Source: Croceicoccus ponticola
GTDB taxonomy: Bacteria; Pseudomonadota; Alphaproteobacteria; Sphingomonadales; Sphingomonadaceae
DNA: 64,000 bases
Direction: 5' to 3'
Assembly (NCBI RefSeq): GCF_004004515.1
Contig: NZ_RXOL01000003.1
Span: 62,001 to 126,000 of the forward strand
A model generated the notes under the pieces. That model searched no databases, was not told where the DNA came from, and saw only the letters and a list, made by a program, of their open reading frames with translations. Position 1 is the first letter of the stretch; every line of letters starts with the position of its first letter. Position numbers and translations under genes: made by a program. This document shows positions 37,229 through 46,855 of this stretch, one piece after another.

Positions 37229-37342
37229 TCCGCGCGAAAGACACCACGAACCTGATCGGATCGATTGACCGCGCAACAACGGCAATCGGTCGCTGAACTC
37301 AAACAGACGACTTGACGATGCAGCTACATCGGCTAACGGCGA

Positions 37343-37362
37343 TGTAATGTTATATCATGCAC
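37343..37362 (+). promoter_or_regulatory. Zur-like operator over the start of the TonB receptor gene
   Basis: ATGTTATATCAT at 37347-37358 differs by one base from the palindrome ATGTTATAACAT that forms the core of alphaproteobacterial Zur sites. It includes the receptor's start codon, so repression by zinc-loaded Zur would block transcription or its early elongation. The match is by memory of the consensus, not by scan. Confidence 0.5.
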
Positions 37363-39491
37363 GTATTGCCATCTTGGCGTCCACGACCATTGCCTCGCTA
37401 GCCCTGACCGCTCCAGCCCTCGCACAGGAACGCGCTGGCGATGCGCAACCTTCCGCGCAGGCCACCGACGACGATTTCCACGATTCCATCGTCGTGACCG
37501 CGAGCGGCATCGGGCGGATCGATTTCCTGGCGGGCACCACCGTCCTTGGCGGAACGGATCTTCAGCGCAATCTCGATGGGCAGATCGGCGAAGTGCTCGA
37601 AGGCCTTCCCGGCGTTTCGGCAAGCGGCTTCGCGCCCGGTGCCTCGCGCCCGATCCTGCGTGGCTTTTCGGGCGACCGCGTTCGCGTGCTGGTCGATGGG
37701 ATCGGCGCGATCGACGCGTCCAACGACTCCGCCGATCATGCGGTCAGCGTCGATCCCCTGACAGCCCAGCGTATCGAAGTGCTGCGCGGACCCGCGACGC
37801 TGCTTTACGGCAGTTCCGCCATCGGCGGAGCGGTCAACGTCATCGACAAGCGCATCCCGTTGAAACTCCCCGACGAACCAATCCACGTCGACGTAATCGC
37901 CTCTGCCGACAGCGCAGCCAATGCTCGCGAAGCCGGCGCCTCGGTCGATGTGCCCTTGGGCGGTGGATTTGTCGTCCATGCCGACGGTTCGTGGCGCAAG
38001 ACCGACGACCTGCACGTTGCGGGACCGCTGTTGGCGGACCCGCTGCGCATTGAGGTGTTGGCCGAAGCGGCGGAGGACGAGGCGCGAGACCCGGATCACG
38101 CGGCAGAGCTGCGCGCGCTGGCCGACGCGCAAGGCATCCTGCCCGACAGCGCGACGCGAACTCATTCGGCGGGCGCGGGCGTCGCATGGCTCGGTGGCAA
38201 GGCTGACCTTGGCGTTTCGGTTTCCTATTACGACACTTATTATGGCGTCCCGACCCGCCCGGGCGTCAGCCATGCGCACGATGCCGGACCGGATGAGCCC
38301 GGAGCCGGGGAAGAAGAGGAAGGCGCAGTCGCCATCGACCTGCAGCAAAAGCGCGCGGACCTGCGCGGCGGGTTGCGCTTCGACCGCGGGCCTCTTGCCG
38401 AAGTGCGCACGCGCTGGGGATACAGCGATTACGAACACGTCGAGCTGGAAGGCAGCGAAATCGGCACGCGCTTTCTGGTCGACGGCATCGAAGGCCGGCT
38501 CGAACTGGTCCAGCGCCAGCGGGGCGGCTGGTCCGGCACGGTGGGCGCGCAATATTTTCGCCGCGACCTCGAGGCTATCGGCGCAGAAGCGTTCGTACCG
38601 GCGAACCGTAGCGAAAACGCCGCATTGTTCGCCTTGCAGGAGATCGCTTTCGGACGAGCCACGGTCGAATTCGCGGGCCGCTTCGAACACGGCAAGGCGC
38701 AAGCCCCGGACGTATCGCTGGCCCGCAGCTTCGATGCTTTTTCCGGCGCGATCGGCGCATGGCATGAAACCGGCTCGGGCCTGCGGTTCGGCATCAACGC
38801 CAGCCGCACCGCGCGCATTCCGACGCCAGAGGAACTGTTCGCCGACGGACCCCATGCCGCGACTCAGCAATACGAAGTTGGTGACCCTCTGCTCGCGCTT
38901 GAAACCGCGTGGGGGGCAGAGGCTTACATGCGCGGTCGCGTAGGACCGTTGGACCTGTCCCTGACCGCCTATGCGAGTTGGTTCGACGATTACGTCTATC
39001 TCGCCGCGACGAATGAACAGACGGATGGATTGCCGGTCTATCGGCAGCAACAGCAGGACGCAACTTACAAGGGGTTCGAGGCCGAAGCCACCGTGCCATT
39101 GGGCCGGGCCGACGGCTTTTCGCTGTCGGCACAACTTCAAGCCAGCTACACCCGCGCCACGCTGGGCGACGGCACACCGGTGCCGCGCATCCCGCCGATG
39201 TCGCTGGGCGGGGCGCTGATCGGCAAGTCGGATCGGGTGGAAGCCCGGGTCGAGATCGATTGGAATTCGGCGCAACGGCGCACGGCCGCGTATGAAACCG
39301 GGACCGAGTCCTTTGCCATGGTCGACGCGTCGGTCGCGTGGAAACCGATGCGCGGCAACGAAAACCTGTCGATCATCGCCGCGATCGAAAACGCCTTCGA
39401 CGCCAACGGACGCCGCCACGCAAGCTTTACCAAGGATTTCGTGCCGCTGGCAGGCCGCAACTTCAAGCTGAGCGCGAGGCTAAGCCTTTGA
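37347..39491 (+). CDS. znuD: TonB-dependent receptor, ZnuD-like (zinc uptake)
   Basis: 714 residues with a signal peptide (IAILASTTIASLALTAPALA, cleavage before QE), plug domain (GFSGDRVRVLVDGIGAIDAS, RIEVLRGPATLLYGSSAIGG) and a 22-strand barrel ending in KLSARLSL with a hydrophobic end. An extracellular loop near residues 300-330 is rich in His, Asp and Glu (SHAHDAGPDEPGAGEEEEG) and is followed by IDLQQKRADLRGGL, as in ZnuD zinc receptors of Neisseria and Caulobacter. Together with the Zur-like box at its start this supports zinc (or haem/metal complex) import across the outer membrane. No zinc ABC genes lie next to it. The gene symbol is a proposal. Confidence 0.8.
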   Translation: MLYHARIAILASTTIASLALTAPALAQERAGDAQPSAQATDDDFHDSIVVTASGIGRIDFLAGTTVLGGTDLQRNLDGQIGEVLEGLPGVSASGFAPGASRPILRGFSGDRVRVLVDGIGAIDASNDSADHAVSVDPLTAQRIEVLRGPATLLYGSSAIGGAVNVIDKRIPLKLPDEPIHVDVIASADSAANAREAGASVDVPLGGGFVVHADGSWRKTDDLHVAGPLLADPLRIEVLAEAAEDEARDPDHAAELRALADAQGILPDSATRTHSAGAGVAWLGGKADLGVSVSYYDTYYGVPTRPGVSHAHDAGPDEPGAGEEEEGAVAIDLQQKRADLRGGLRFDRGPLAEVRTRWGYSDYEHVELEGSEIGTRFLVDGIEGRLELVQRQRGGWSGTVGAQYFRRDLEAIGAEAFVPANRSENAALFALQEIAFGRATVEFAGRFEHGKAQAPDVSLARSFDAFSGAIGAWHETGSGLRFGINASRTARIPTPEELFADGPHAATQQYEVGDPLLALETAWGAEAYMRGRVGPLDLSLTAYASWFDDYVYLAATNEQTDGLPVYRQQQQDATYKGFEAEATVPLGRADGFSLSAQLQASYTRATLGDGTPVPRIPPMSLGGALIGKSDRVEARVEIDWNSAQRRTAAYETGTESFAMVDASVAWKPMRGNENLSIIAAIENAFDANGRRHASFTKDFVPLAGRNFKLSARLSL

Positions 39492-39506
39492 CCTGAGAAA
39501 TCCCGA

Positions 39507-39540
39507 TGGCGCCACGGACCACTTTCGGCCCGTAGCGCCA
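39507..39540. terminator. Hairpin between convergent receptor and lysC genes
   Basis: TGGCGC/GCGCCA plus ACGG/CCGT form a 10-bp interrupted stem in the 59 bases between the two stops. There is no T-run on either strand, so its role as a terminator is only suggested by position. Confidence 0.35.
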
Positions 39541-39550
39541 ACCGGACGAA

Positions 39551-40819
39551 TCAGGCCGCGCCAGAAGCGTCGTCGAGTTCGTAAGCAGTGTGCAGGATAC
39601 GCACGGCGAGTTCGGTTTCGTCCTCGTCGATCAGCACCGATACCTTGATCTCTGACGTCGAGATCGCCTGGATGTTGATTCCGCGATCGGCCATCGCCTT
39701 GAACATCGTGGCCGCGATGCCCGCGTGGCTGCGCATGCCGACGCCGACGATGGAAATCTTGGCAACCTTGGCATCGGTGATGATGCGGTTGAAGCCGATC
39801 GTTTCCTTGTGTTCTTCCAACAGTGCCTGTGTGCGCACCAGATCGGCACTGGGCACGGTAAAGGTCACGTCGGTTTCGCCTTTTTCGCGGCCGACGTTCT
39901 GAATGATCATGTCGACGTTGATGTTGGCGGCGGCAAGCGGGCCGAAAATGCTCGCCACGGCGCCGGGACGGTCGGGCACGCGGGTCAGGATGACCTTGGC
40001 TTCGTTCTTGTCGGCGGCGATGCCGGTGATCAGCTGGCTTTCCATTTCGATTCCTTCGAGCTCTTCATCGCTCACAATCAGGGTTCCGGGCAACTCGTCG
40101 GCCAGCGGCGCGTCGTCGTCCACGAATGACGACAGGACCTGCACCCGCACACCTTCCTTCATGGCGAGGCTGACCGAACGGGTCTGCAACACTTTCGAAC
40201 CGACCGACGCGAGTTCGAGCATTTCCTCGAACGTCACCGCCTTCAGCTTGCGCGCCTTGGCCACGATCCGGGGATCGGTGGTGTAGACGCCGTCGACGTC
40301 GGTATAGATGTCGCAGCGATCGGCACCGACTGCCGCCGCGATGGCCACCGCGCTGGTGTCCGAACCGCCACGGCCCAGCGTCGCGACCCGCCCGTCGTCG
40401 CCGATGCCTTGAAAGCCCGGGATGACCGCGATTTCGCCCGCCTGCATCGACGCGATCAGTTCGTCCGCGTCGATTTCGCCGATGCGCGCCTTGGCATGGG
40501 CGTTGTCGGTGTGGATCGGGATCTGCCAACCCAGCCACGACCGCGCCTTGCAGCCCAGCGCCTGCAGCGTGAGCGCGAGGAGGCCCGCAGTCACCTGTTC
40601 GCCGCTGGCCACGACGACGTCGTATTCGGCCGGATCGTACAGCGGGTTCGCCTCTCGGCAAAAATTCACCAGTCGGTCGGTTTCACCCGCCATGGCCGAA
40701 ACGACGACCGCGACTTCGTGTCCGGCGGCCTGGTGGCGGCGCACGAGATTGGCGACGCGACGGATGCGTTCCGTCCCTGCCATCGACGTGCCGCCGAATT
40801 TCATCACGATGCGGGCCAA
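39551..40819 (-). CDS. lysC: Aspartate kinase
   Basis: 422 residues. The TTG start is favoured: AAGGGGAG ends seven bases before it and the protein then begins MARIVMKFGGTSMAG, as in relatives; a GTG two codons upstream sits too close to that ribosome site. Kinase motifs: KFGGTSM, ASGEQVTAGLLAL, GRGGSDTSAVAIAAAVGAD and YTDVDGVYTTDPRIV. Two ACT domains at the end (VPDRPGAVASIFGPLAAANI, VGVGMRSHAGIAATMFKAMA) imply feedback control, usually by lysine and threonine. First step from aspartate to lysine, threonine, methionine and diaminopimelate. Divergent from ubiG. Confidence 0.97.
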   Translation of the reverse strand: MARIVMKFGGTSMAGTERIRRVANLVRRHQAAGHEVAVVVSAMAGETDRLVNFCREANPLYDPAEYDVVVASGEQVTAGLLALTLQALGCKARSWLGWQIPIHTDNAHAKARIGEIDADELIASMQAGEIAVIPGFQGIGDDGRVATLGRGGSDTSAVAIAAAVGADRCDIYTDVDGVYTTDPRIVAKARKLKAVTFEEMLELASVGSKVLQTRSVSLAMKEGVRVQVLSSFVDDDAPLADELPGTLIVSDEELEGIEMESQLITGIAADKNEAKVILTRVPDRPGAVASIFGPLAAANINVDMIIQNVGREKGETDVTFTVPSADLVRTQALLEEHKETIGFNRIITDAKVAKISIVGVGMRSHAGIAATMFKAMADRGINIQAISTSEIKVSVLIDEDETELAVRILHTAYELDDASGAA

Positions 40820-40874
40820 GGCCACGCTCCCCTTCGTTGTGGAATCGCTACGGGCGCGCTGTTAGGGGTAGGTT

Positions 40875-41639
40875 ATGACAAGCGCAACTGTAACTGGCGA
40901 AACGATCTCGCCCCTGCCGCCCACGGCCACGATCCGACCCGACGAGGCCGCCCATTTCGGCAGGTTGGCCGCCGAATGGTGGGACCCCAAGGGTTCGTCC
41001 GCAATGCTGCATCGGCTTAACCCGGTGCGCCTGTCGTTCATCCGCGACGCGATCGATTCGCACTGGGGCGGCGACGTAATGCTGCGCACGCCGCTTGGTG
41101 GAAAGCGAGCGCTCGATGTCGGCTGCGGCGCGGGACTTCTTTGCGAACCGCTGGCGCGGATGGGCGCGGCGGTGACAGGCGTCGACGCGGCGGCGGAAAA
41201 CATCGCGGCGGCGCGGCATCATGCGGCGGGCATGGGGCTGGATATCGCCTACCACGCGGGCGAACTGGCATTGATGGAGCCGGGGACCTTCGACCTCGTC
41301 ACTTGCATGGAAGTGATCGAGCACGTCGCCGACAAGCCCACGTTTCTGCGCGACCTTGCCACGCGGCTGGCGCCGGGAGGTTTGATGGTGCTGTCGACGC
41401 CCAATCGCACGGCGGCGGCCAAACTGTTGGTCGTCGAAGGCGCGGAGCTGCTGGGACAGGTGCCGCGCGGCACGCATCACTGGGACGATTTCGTCACGCC
41501 CGAAGAATTGTCCGAATTGCTGGCCGACGCTGGGCTGGACTCGGGGCCGCCCAAGGGCATCGCCTTTTCCGCGATGAGGGGGCTGCACCTCTCCGACAAT
41601 CTAAAGCTGAACTACATCGCGACCGCCACGCACGTCTGA
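40875..41639 (+). CDS. ubiG: Ubiquinone biosynthesis O-methyltransferase UbiG
   Basis: 254 residues. The N-terminal AAEWWDPKGSSAMLHRLNPV block is the UbiG signature. SAM-binding motif I is ALDVGCGAGLLCEPLARMGA; VTCMEVIEHVADKPTFLRDL and GGLMVLSTPNRT follow. The enzyme carries out both O-methylations of ubiquinone synthesis at the inner membrane surface. Divergent from lysC with 55 bases between the starts, the arrangement found in many alphaproteobacteria. Confidence 0.97.
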   Translation: MTSATVTGETISPLPPTATIRPDEAAHFGRLAAEWWDPKGSSAMLHRLNPVRLSFIRDAIDSHWGGDVMLRTPLGGKRALDVGCGAGLLCEPLARMGAAVTGVDAAAENIAAARHHAAGMGLDIAYHAGELALMEPGTFDLVTCMEVIEHVADKPTFLRDLATRLAPGGLMVLSTPNRTAAAKLLVVEGAELLGQVPRGTHHWDDFVTPEELSELLADAGLDSGPPKGIAFSAMRGLHLSDNLKLNYIATATHV

Positions 41640-41664
41640 ACGAGTCGAATGAACGGGTGGGGGA

Positions 41665-42129
41665 TCAATAATCCTCCGATTCATTCGGTTCCGCTTCGTC
41701 GTCATCGCTCGTCCCCGACGGCGGAGCCATCTGCGCCGTCATGCCGCGCACCGCTTTGATCAGCGCTGGCATCGCCTCCATCATGCGCGGGAGGGTTTGT
41801 TTCATCCGCGCCATCGCCGCCGGGTCCATCCCCGCCAGCATGTCGCGCATCGTGCCCTGCCCCAGTTCGTCGATGTCGCCTTGGCCAAGCCCCATCCGGC
41901 CGACGAGTTCGCGCAACGGCATGTCCATCATCGGGCTGGCTATCAGGGTTTCGAATTTTTCAGTCATCTGCCCGGTCAAGCCGTGCATCGTCTCGTCCGA
42001 ATCGTCTGCCATGGCATCCGGGTCCATTGGGCCAGCCGGATCGGCATATTCCACGTCGCCCATATCCTGAGCGGCGGCGGGCACAGTCGCGACAAGCGCG
42101 AACGCAGCGGCGGCAAGAATGGCTTTCAC
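41665..42129 (-). CDS. Secreted hypothetical protein
   Basis: 154 residues with a clear signal peptide (KAILAAAAFALVATVPAAAQ). The mature part is acidic at both ends and Met-rich in the middle (TRDMLAGMDPAAMARMKQTL-like, here MRDMLAGMDPAAMARMKQT and LPRMMEAMPALIKAV). No catalytic motif seen; probably a helical periplasmic protein. The family is unknown to me. Convergent with ubiG and followed by 110 bases without a gene. Confidence 0.75.
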   Translation of the reverse strand: MKAILAAAAFALVATVPAAAQDMGDVEYADPAGPMDPDAMADDSDETMHGLTGQMTEKFETLIASPMMDMPLRELVGRMGLGQGDIDELGQGTMRDMLAGMDPAAMARMKQTLPRMMEAMPALIKAVRGMTAQMAPPSGTSDDDEAEPNESEDY

Positions 42130-42239
42130 GATCGGGATCTCCCATGGCGGCGAGACCGGATAATATCCGACAAGTCGCTAAAAGGAAAGGAAAACCCCGG
42201 CATTCAGCGTGGCACCAACTATGCCGCGCCGACCAAGGC

Positions 42240-42587
42240 CTATTTCAACGCACCTTCCCAATCGGCTTCATCGAACCCGACCAGCAGGCCGCCATCGTGT
42301 TCGACGACCGGTCGCTTGATCGTGGACGGGTGCGCCAGCATCAAGGCTATTGCCTTGTCCGCGTCGATATCGGCCTTGTCCGCATCGTCCAGCCTGCGAA
42401 ACGTCGTGCCCCGGCGGTTCAGCAACACTTCCCATCCCTTGTCCGCGACCCATTTGCGCAAAGCCGCTTCGGGCACGCCCTGTTTCTTGTAGTCGTGAAA
42501 GGCATGATCGATGCCATGGGCGTCGAGCCATTGGCGCGCCTTCTTTACCGTGTCGCAGTTGGGGATGCCGTAAAGGGTCGCGCTCAT
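42240..42587 (-). CDS. ArsC/Spx-family thioredoxin-fold protein (YffB-like)
   Basis: 115 residues from the ATG giving [20 protein letters not shown]. The single cysteine near residue 11 in [10 protein letters not shown], the [15 protein letters not shown] segment and the C-terminal [20 protein letters not shown] are typical of the YffB branch of the ArsC family. It lacks the extra motifs of true arsenate reductases, so a glutathione-linked reductase role is more likely than arsenic resistance. A longer open frame upstream has no start signal. Divergent from aroC. Confidence 0.9.
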   Translation of the reverse strand: MSATLYGIPNCDTVKKARQWLDAHGIDHAFHDYKKQGVPEAALRKWVADKGWEVLLNRRGTTFRRLDDADKADIDADKAIALMLAHPSTIKRPVVEHDGGLLVGFDEADWEGALK

Positions 42588-42679
42588 CGAATTCGGTCCT
42601 GCAAGTTGCCGCCGCACCCCCTCTAGCAACTGGACATTTGCGCGCAATCCGACGAAGAGGCGCGCAAAGGGGCCATGCC

Positions 42680-43768
42680 ATGAGTTTCAACACGTTCGGC
42701 CGCGTGCTGCGGTTCACGACCTGGGGCGAAAGCCATGGCCCGGCGCTGGGCGCGGTGGTCGACGGGTGCCCGCCCGGTATTGCGTTGAGCGAAAGCGACA
42801 TTCAGCCATATCTGGACGCGCGCAAACCCGGCACCAGCCGCTTCACGACGCAGCGGCGAGAGGCCGACGAGGTCCGCATCCTTTCGGGTGTTTTTGCCGG
42901 AAACGACGGAATCCAGCGCACGACCGGAACGCCGATCAGCCTGATGATCGAAAATACCGATCAGCGGTCGAAGGATTATTCGGACGTCGCGCAAAGCTAT
43001 CGTCCCGGTCATGCCGATTATGCTTATGACGCAAAGTACGGTTTTCGCGACTATCGCGGCGGCGGGCGTTCGTCCGCGCGCGAAACCGCAGCGCGGGTCG
43101 CGGCAGGCGCGGTGGCGCGGTTGATCGTGCCGGGCGTCGCCATTCGCGGCTGGGTCAGCGCCATCGGCGGCGACGAAATCGACGCCGCGAACTTCGATGC
43201 GAACGAAATCGGCAACAACCCGTTCTTCTGCCCCGATGCCCATGCTGCCAAACGCTGGGAAGCGATGGTCGATGCCGCCCGCAAGGATGGATCGTCGCTA
43301 GGTGCAGTGGTGACGTGCGAGGCAACGGGCGTTCCGGCCGGTTGGGGGGCGCCGCTCTACGCCAAGCTGGATGCCGATCTAGCCGCCGGGATGATGGGCA
43401 TCAACGCGGTAAAAGGCGTTGAGATCGGTGACGGTTTCGCCGCCGCCACCCTGCGCGGTGAACAGAACGCAGACCCGATGCGGCCTGGCGCAGATGGTTC
43501 GACGCCCCAATTCGAAGCGAATCACGCAGGCGGCATCGCGGGCGGCATTTCGACCGGACAGCCGGTGCGGCTGCGCGTGGCGTTCAAGCCGACCAGTTCG
43601 ATCCTCATCCCTGTGCCCACCGTCACACGCGACGGCCATGCCAGCGAGATCGTCACGAAAGGCCGCCACGATCCGTGTGTCGGCATTCGCGGCGTGCCGG
43701 TGGTGGAAGCGATGATGGCGCTGGTGCTGGCCGATCATTCGATGTTGCACCGGGCGCAATGCGGCTGA
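42680..43768 (+). CDS. aroC: Chorismate synthase
   Basis: 362 residues. FMN/EPSP-binding signatures are all present: [71 protein letters not shown] and [18 protein letters not shown]. It makes chorismate by anti-elimination of phosphate from EPSP, the last step of the shikimate pathway. The ATG was chosen because it gives the canonical N-terminus; the open frame continues upstream. The stop overlaps the following GNAT gene by ten bases. Confidence 0.98.
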   Translation: MSFNTFGRVLRFTTWGESHGPALGAVVDGCPPGIALSESDIQPYLDARKPGTSRFTTQRREADEVRILSGVFAGNDGIQRTTGTPISLMIENTDQRSKDYSDVAQSYRPGHADYAYDAKYGFRDYRGGGRSSARETAARVAAGAVARLIVPGVAIRGWVSAIGGDEIDAANFDANEIGNNPFFCPDAHAAKRWEAMVDAARKDGSSLGAVVTCEATGVPAGWGAPLYAKLDADLAAGMMGINAVKGVEIGDGFAAATLRGEQNADPMRPGADGSTPQFEANHAGGIAGGISTGQPVRLRVAFKPTSSILIPVPTVTRDGHASEIVTKGRHDPCVGIRGVPVVEAMMALVLADHSMLHRAQCG

Positions 43769-44274
43769 TCCGCGAAGCGGTGAGCGATGCGGACCGCAAT
43801 GCCTTTGCCGCCAATTGCCGTGAATTCATCGATTGGTGCCGCAATCGTTATTCCGACCGGACGGACCTGATCGAAGCATACTTCGTTCCGCGTGACGCGG
43901 CGACGGAACTGGCCGAAATCGCGGCAACGTACCGTCCACCCGAAGGCCGCATCTTCCTGCTCGAACAAGATGGCGCCGTTGTCGGCGGCGGAGCCTATCG
44001 CCGCTTCGACGAACGATCTTGCGAATTGAAGCGCATTTACGTCAGTGCGGCGGGCAGAGGCAAAGGGGCAGGTCGCGCGCTAACCGAACGGCTGGTCGCG
44101 GCGGCTACAGCCGATGGCTTCACGCGTGTCATGCTGGAAACCGGGGACCGACAGGACGAGGCGATCGCGCTTTACCGGTCGATGGGCTTTCTCAGAATCG
44201 AACCCTATCGGGCCCATCCGGAAAATCTTGTTCCCCATCTGGTTTCGATGGTGAAGTGTCCGAACCCGAATTAG
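43759..44274 (+). CDS. GNAT-family N-acetyltransferase
   Basis: 171 residues beginning [16 protein letters not shown] inside the end of aroC. The acetyl-CoA-binding motif A is seen as [20 protein letters not shown] (R/Q-x-x-G-x-G/A), followed by [14 protein letters not shown] typical for motif B. Substrate unknown. The ten-base overlap suggests translational coupling with chorismate synthase, but the two activities have no obvious link. Confidence 0.9.
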   Translation: MRLIREAVSDADRNAFAANCREFIDWCRNRYSDRTDLIEAYFVPRDAATELAEIAATYRPPEGRIFLLEQDGAVVGGGAYRRFDERSCELKRIYVSAAGRGKGAGRALTERLVAAATADGFTRVMLETGDRQDEAIALYRSMGFLRIEPYRAHPENLVPHLVSMVKCPNPN

Positions 44275-44459
44275 ATGCATATCACGCTGCGTTGCGCCAT
44301 TCACAAGGCAAGATAATCGGGGTTCCGTACAGGATTCATGCGGTTGATCGGTTTTCTCGATCTTCGCAATCGCAACATTGCACTTCAATCCTTGGCGCGA
44401 TGCCTTATTTCCCCCAAGCGAGTTTCGAATCCCGCAATCCACACAGGAGCAAATATTAC

Positions 44460-45026
44460 ATGGGTATCATCGGCAGCACGATTACGCCGTTCAAGGCAAC
44501 CGCGTTCCAGACCGGCAAGGATTTCTTTGACGTGACCGAAAAGGACATCGCCGGAAAGTGGGCCGTGTTCTTCTTCTACCCCGCCGATTTTACCTTCGTC
44601 TGCCCGACCGAGCTTGAGGATCTGGGCGAGCATTACGACATGCTGCAGAAGATGGGCGTCGAAGTGTTCGGCGTATCGACCGACACGCATTTCAGCCACA
44701 AGGCGTGGCACGACACGTCGGAAAAGATCAACAAGATCAAGTACGCCTTCCTTGGCGACCAGCTCCACACGCTGTCGAAGAACTTCGGCGTATTGCGTGA
44801 GGAAATGGGCCTTGCCGATCGCGCAACTTTCGTCGTCGATCCCGATGGCGTGATCCAGCTGATGGAACAGACCTGCGAAGGCGTTGGCCGCAATGCCAAC
44901 GAACTGGTCCGCAAGATCCGCGCGGCACAGTACGTGCGCAACAACCCCGGCCAGGTCTGCCCGGCAAAGTGGGAAGAGGGTTCGGACACTCTCGCCCCGT
45001 CGCTGGATCTCGTCGGCAAGATCTGA
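44460..45026 (+). CDS. ahpC: Peroxiredoxin AhpC (typical 2-Cys)
   Basis: 188 residues with peroxidatic Cys in [19 protein letters not shown] and resolving Cys in [29 protein letters not shown] and [11 protein letters not shown] are also standard. It reduces hydroperoxides and is recycled by AhpF. The ATG follows GGAG about seven bases upstream. The 185 bases between the GNAT gene and ahpC probably hold its promoter; no OxyR box was identified with confidence. Confidence 0.98.
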   Translation: MGIIGSTITPFKATAFQTGKDFFDVTEKDIAGKWAVFFFYPADFTFVCPTELEDLGEHYDMLQKMGVEVFGVSTDTHFSHKAWHDTSEKINKIKYAFLGDQLHTLSKNFGVLREEMGLADRATFVVDPDGVIQLMEQTCEGVGRNANELVRKIRAAQYVRNNPGQVCPAKWEEGSDTLAPSLDLVGKI

Positions 45027-45070
45027 TCGCAAATACGGCTCCTGTCTTGCAGGGGCACCGATAGAACAGT

Positions 45071-45110
45071 GGCCCGGGGTGCCTTCCCGCGCCCCGGGCC
45101 GCTTTGTCTT
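45071..45110 (+). terminator. GC-rich hairpin between ahpC and ahpF (attenuator-like)
   Basis: GGCCCGGGG and CCCCGGGCC make a perfect 9-bp stem with a 12-base loop, then GCTTTGTCTT. It lies 44 bases after the ahpC stop and 30 before the ahpF start, so it may end part of the transcripts and let ahpC be made in excess over ahpF. Confidence 0.6.
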
Positions 45111-45130
45111 GAAATTCCGGAGAATTCCCG

Positions 45131-46744
45131 ATGCTCGACGCCAACCTGAAGCAGCAGCTGCAACAGTATCTCGGCATGCTGCGCGAGCCGATCGAGCTCG
45201 TCGCCTCGCTTGGTGATGGGCCGAAATCGACCGAAACCCGGCAGTTGCTAACCACGATTGCCGAACTGTCGGACAAGGTCACCGCCAGCTTCGACGGCGA
45301 AAATGCTCGCAAGCCCAGCTTCGTGATCCGCCGCGCATCCGACCACGACGTCGCCGTGACGTTCGCGGGCGTACCCCTGGGCCACGAATTCACATCGCTC
45401 GTCCTCGCCTTACTGTGGGCCGGTGGCCACCCGCCCAAGGTCGATGAAAAGCTGGTCCAGCAGGTGCGCGAGCTTTCGGGCACCCACGAATTCGACATGT
45501 ACTTCTCGCTGTCGTGCCACAACTGCCCCGACGTGGTGCAGGCGCTCACGCTGATGAGCCTGTTCAACAAGGGCGTCACCGCCACCCTGATCGAAGGCGG
45601 CGCATTTCAGGACGAGGTGGAGCGCCGCGGTGTGATGGCCGTCCCCGCCGTCTTCAAGGACGGCGCGATGTGGGCCAGCGGCCGCATGGGGCTGGAGGAT
45701 ATCCTCGCCAAGGTCGACACCGGCGCTTCTGCCCGCGCGGCCGAGGAAATGGGCGCAAAGGCCCCGTTCGAAGCGCTCGTCATCGGTGGCGGTCCGGCGG
45801 GCGCGGCGGCGTCGATCTATCTTGCGCGCAAGGGCTTTCGCACCGGTATCGCGGCGGATCGCATCGGCGGCCAGGTTCTCGACACCATGGGTATCGAGAA
45901 CTTCATCGCCACCAGCTACACCGAAGGGCCCAAGCTTGCCGCCCAACTGGACGCGCACATCGCCGATTACGACATCGACGTGCTGAAACCCGTCCGCGCC
46001 GCAAAGCTGACCCCGGCGACTGAGCTGGGCGGGTACCACACCGTCGAACTGGACAACGGCGCGCAGGTCAAGGCGCGCAGCCTGATCCTCGCCACCGGCG
46101 CGCGCTGGCGCTCGCTCGGCGTGCCGGGAGAGGCGGAGTACCAGAACAAGGGCGTGGCCTATTGCCCGCACTGCGACGGCCCGCTGTTCAAGGGCAAGCG
46201 CGTGGCGGTGATCGGCGGCGGCAATTCGGGCGTCGAAGCGGCGATCGATCTTGCCAACATCGTCGGCCACGTCACCCTGATCGAATTCGACACCCAGCTT
46301 CGCGCCGATCAGGTGTTGCAGGACAAGCTGCGTTCGTTCGCGAACGTCGACATCCTGACGAACGCGCAGACCACGCAAGTCACCGGCGACGGAGACAAGG
46401 TCAACGGTCTCGTGTGGAAGGACCGCGCAAGCGGCGAGGAAGCGACCGTCGCTCTCGAAGGGGTGTTCGTCCAGATCGGGCTCATCCCCAACACCGAATG
46501 GCTGAAAGACACCGGCCTCGATCTCACGAAATTCGGCGAGATCAAGGTCGACGAACGCGGCGCGACCAACCTGCCCGGCGTGTTCGCGGCAGGTGATGCG
46601 ACCACTGTTCCTTACAAGCAGATCGTGATCGCCATGGGCGAAGGGTCGAAGGCGGCGCTGTCGGCATTCGATTACCTGATCCGCAACGAACCGGTCGAGG
46701 ATATCGCGCAGGCCGCCACCACGCACGAGGCGCAGGTCGCCTGA
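45131..46744 (+). CDS. ahpF: Alkyl hydroperoxide reductase subunit F
   Basis: 537 residues. N-terminal double thioredoxin-like domain with redox pair SCHNCPDV near residue 134; FAD site [20 protein letters not shown]; second redox pair [11 protein letters not shown] near 346; NAD(P)H site [20 protein letters not shown]; and the final FAD motif [17 protein letters not shown]. It passes electrons from NADH through FAD and the cysteine pairs to AhpC. Second gene of the ahpCF unit, with the intergenic hairpin upstream. Confidence 0.97.
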   Translation: MLDANLKQQLQQYLGMLREPIELVASLGDGPKSTETRQLLTTIAELSDKVTASFDGENARKPSFVIRRASDHDVAVTFAGVPLGHEFTSLVLALLWAGGHPPKVDEKLVQQVRELSGTHEFDMYFSLSCHNCPDVVQALTLMSLFNKGVTATLIEGGAFQDEVERRGVMAVPAVFKDGAMWASGRMGLEDILAKVDTGASARAAEEMGAKAPFEALVIGGGPAGAAASIYLARKGFRTGIAADRIGGQVLDTMGIENFIATSYTEGPKLAAQLDAHIADYDIDVLKPVRAAKLTPATELGGYHTVELDNGAQVKARSLILATGARWRSLGVPGEAEYQNKGVAYCPHCDGPLFKGKRVAVIGGGNSGVEAAIDLANIVGHVTLIEFDTQLRADQVLQDKLRSFANVDILTNAQTTQVTGDGDKVNGLVWKDRASGEEATVALEGVFVQIGLIPNTEWLKDTGLDLTKFGEIKVDERGATNLPGVFAAGDATTVPYKQIVIAMGEGSKAALSAFDYLIRNEPVEDIAQAATTHEAQVA

Positions 46745-46768
46745 TCGGGCTTAGGTGGTAACAACCGA

Positions 46769-46803
46769 ACGGGCGACCCCGGGCAACCGGTGTCGCCCGT
46801 TTC
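46769..46803 (+). terminator. Rho-independent terminator of ahpF
   Basis: ACGGGCGAC/GTCGCCCGT make a perfect 9-bp stem with a 14-base loop, followed by TTT, 24 bases after the ahpF stop. Confidence 0.7.
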
Positions 46804-46855
46804 GCATTTGCCCAATTGCATTTTCAGGCCGGGCGACCTGCGCTAGACTTTCGCC

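Noticed and set aside
37398-39419. 673-codon minus-strand frame opposite the TonB receptor
   Set aside because: Shadow of the receptor gene: no domain motifs, Arg/Ala/Gly-rich composition, and the plus strand gives a complete receptor.
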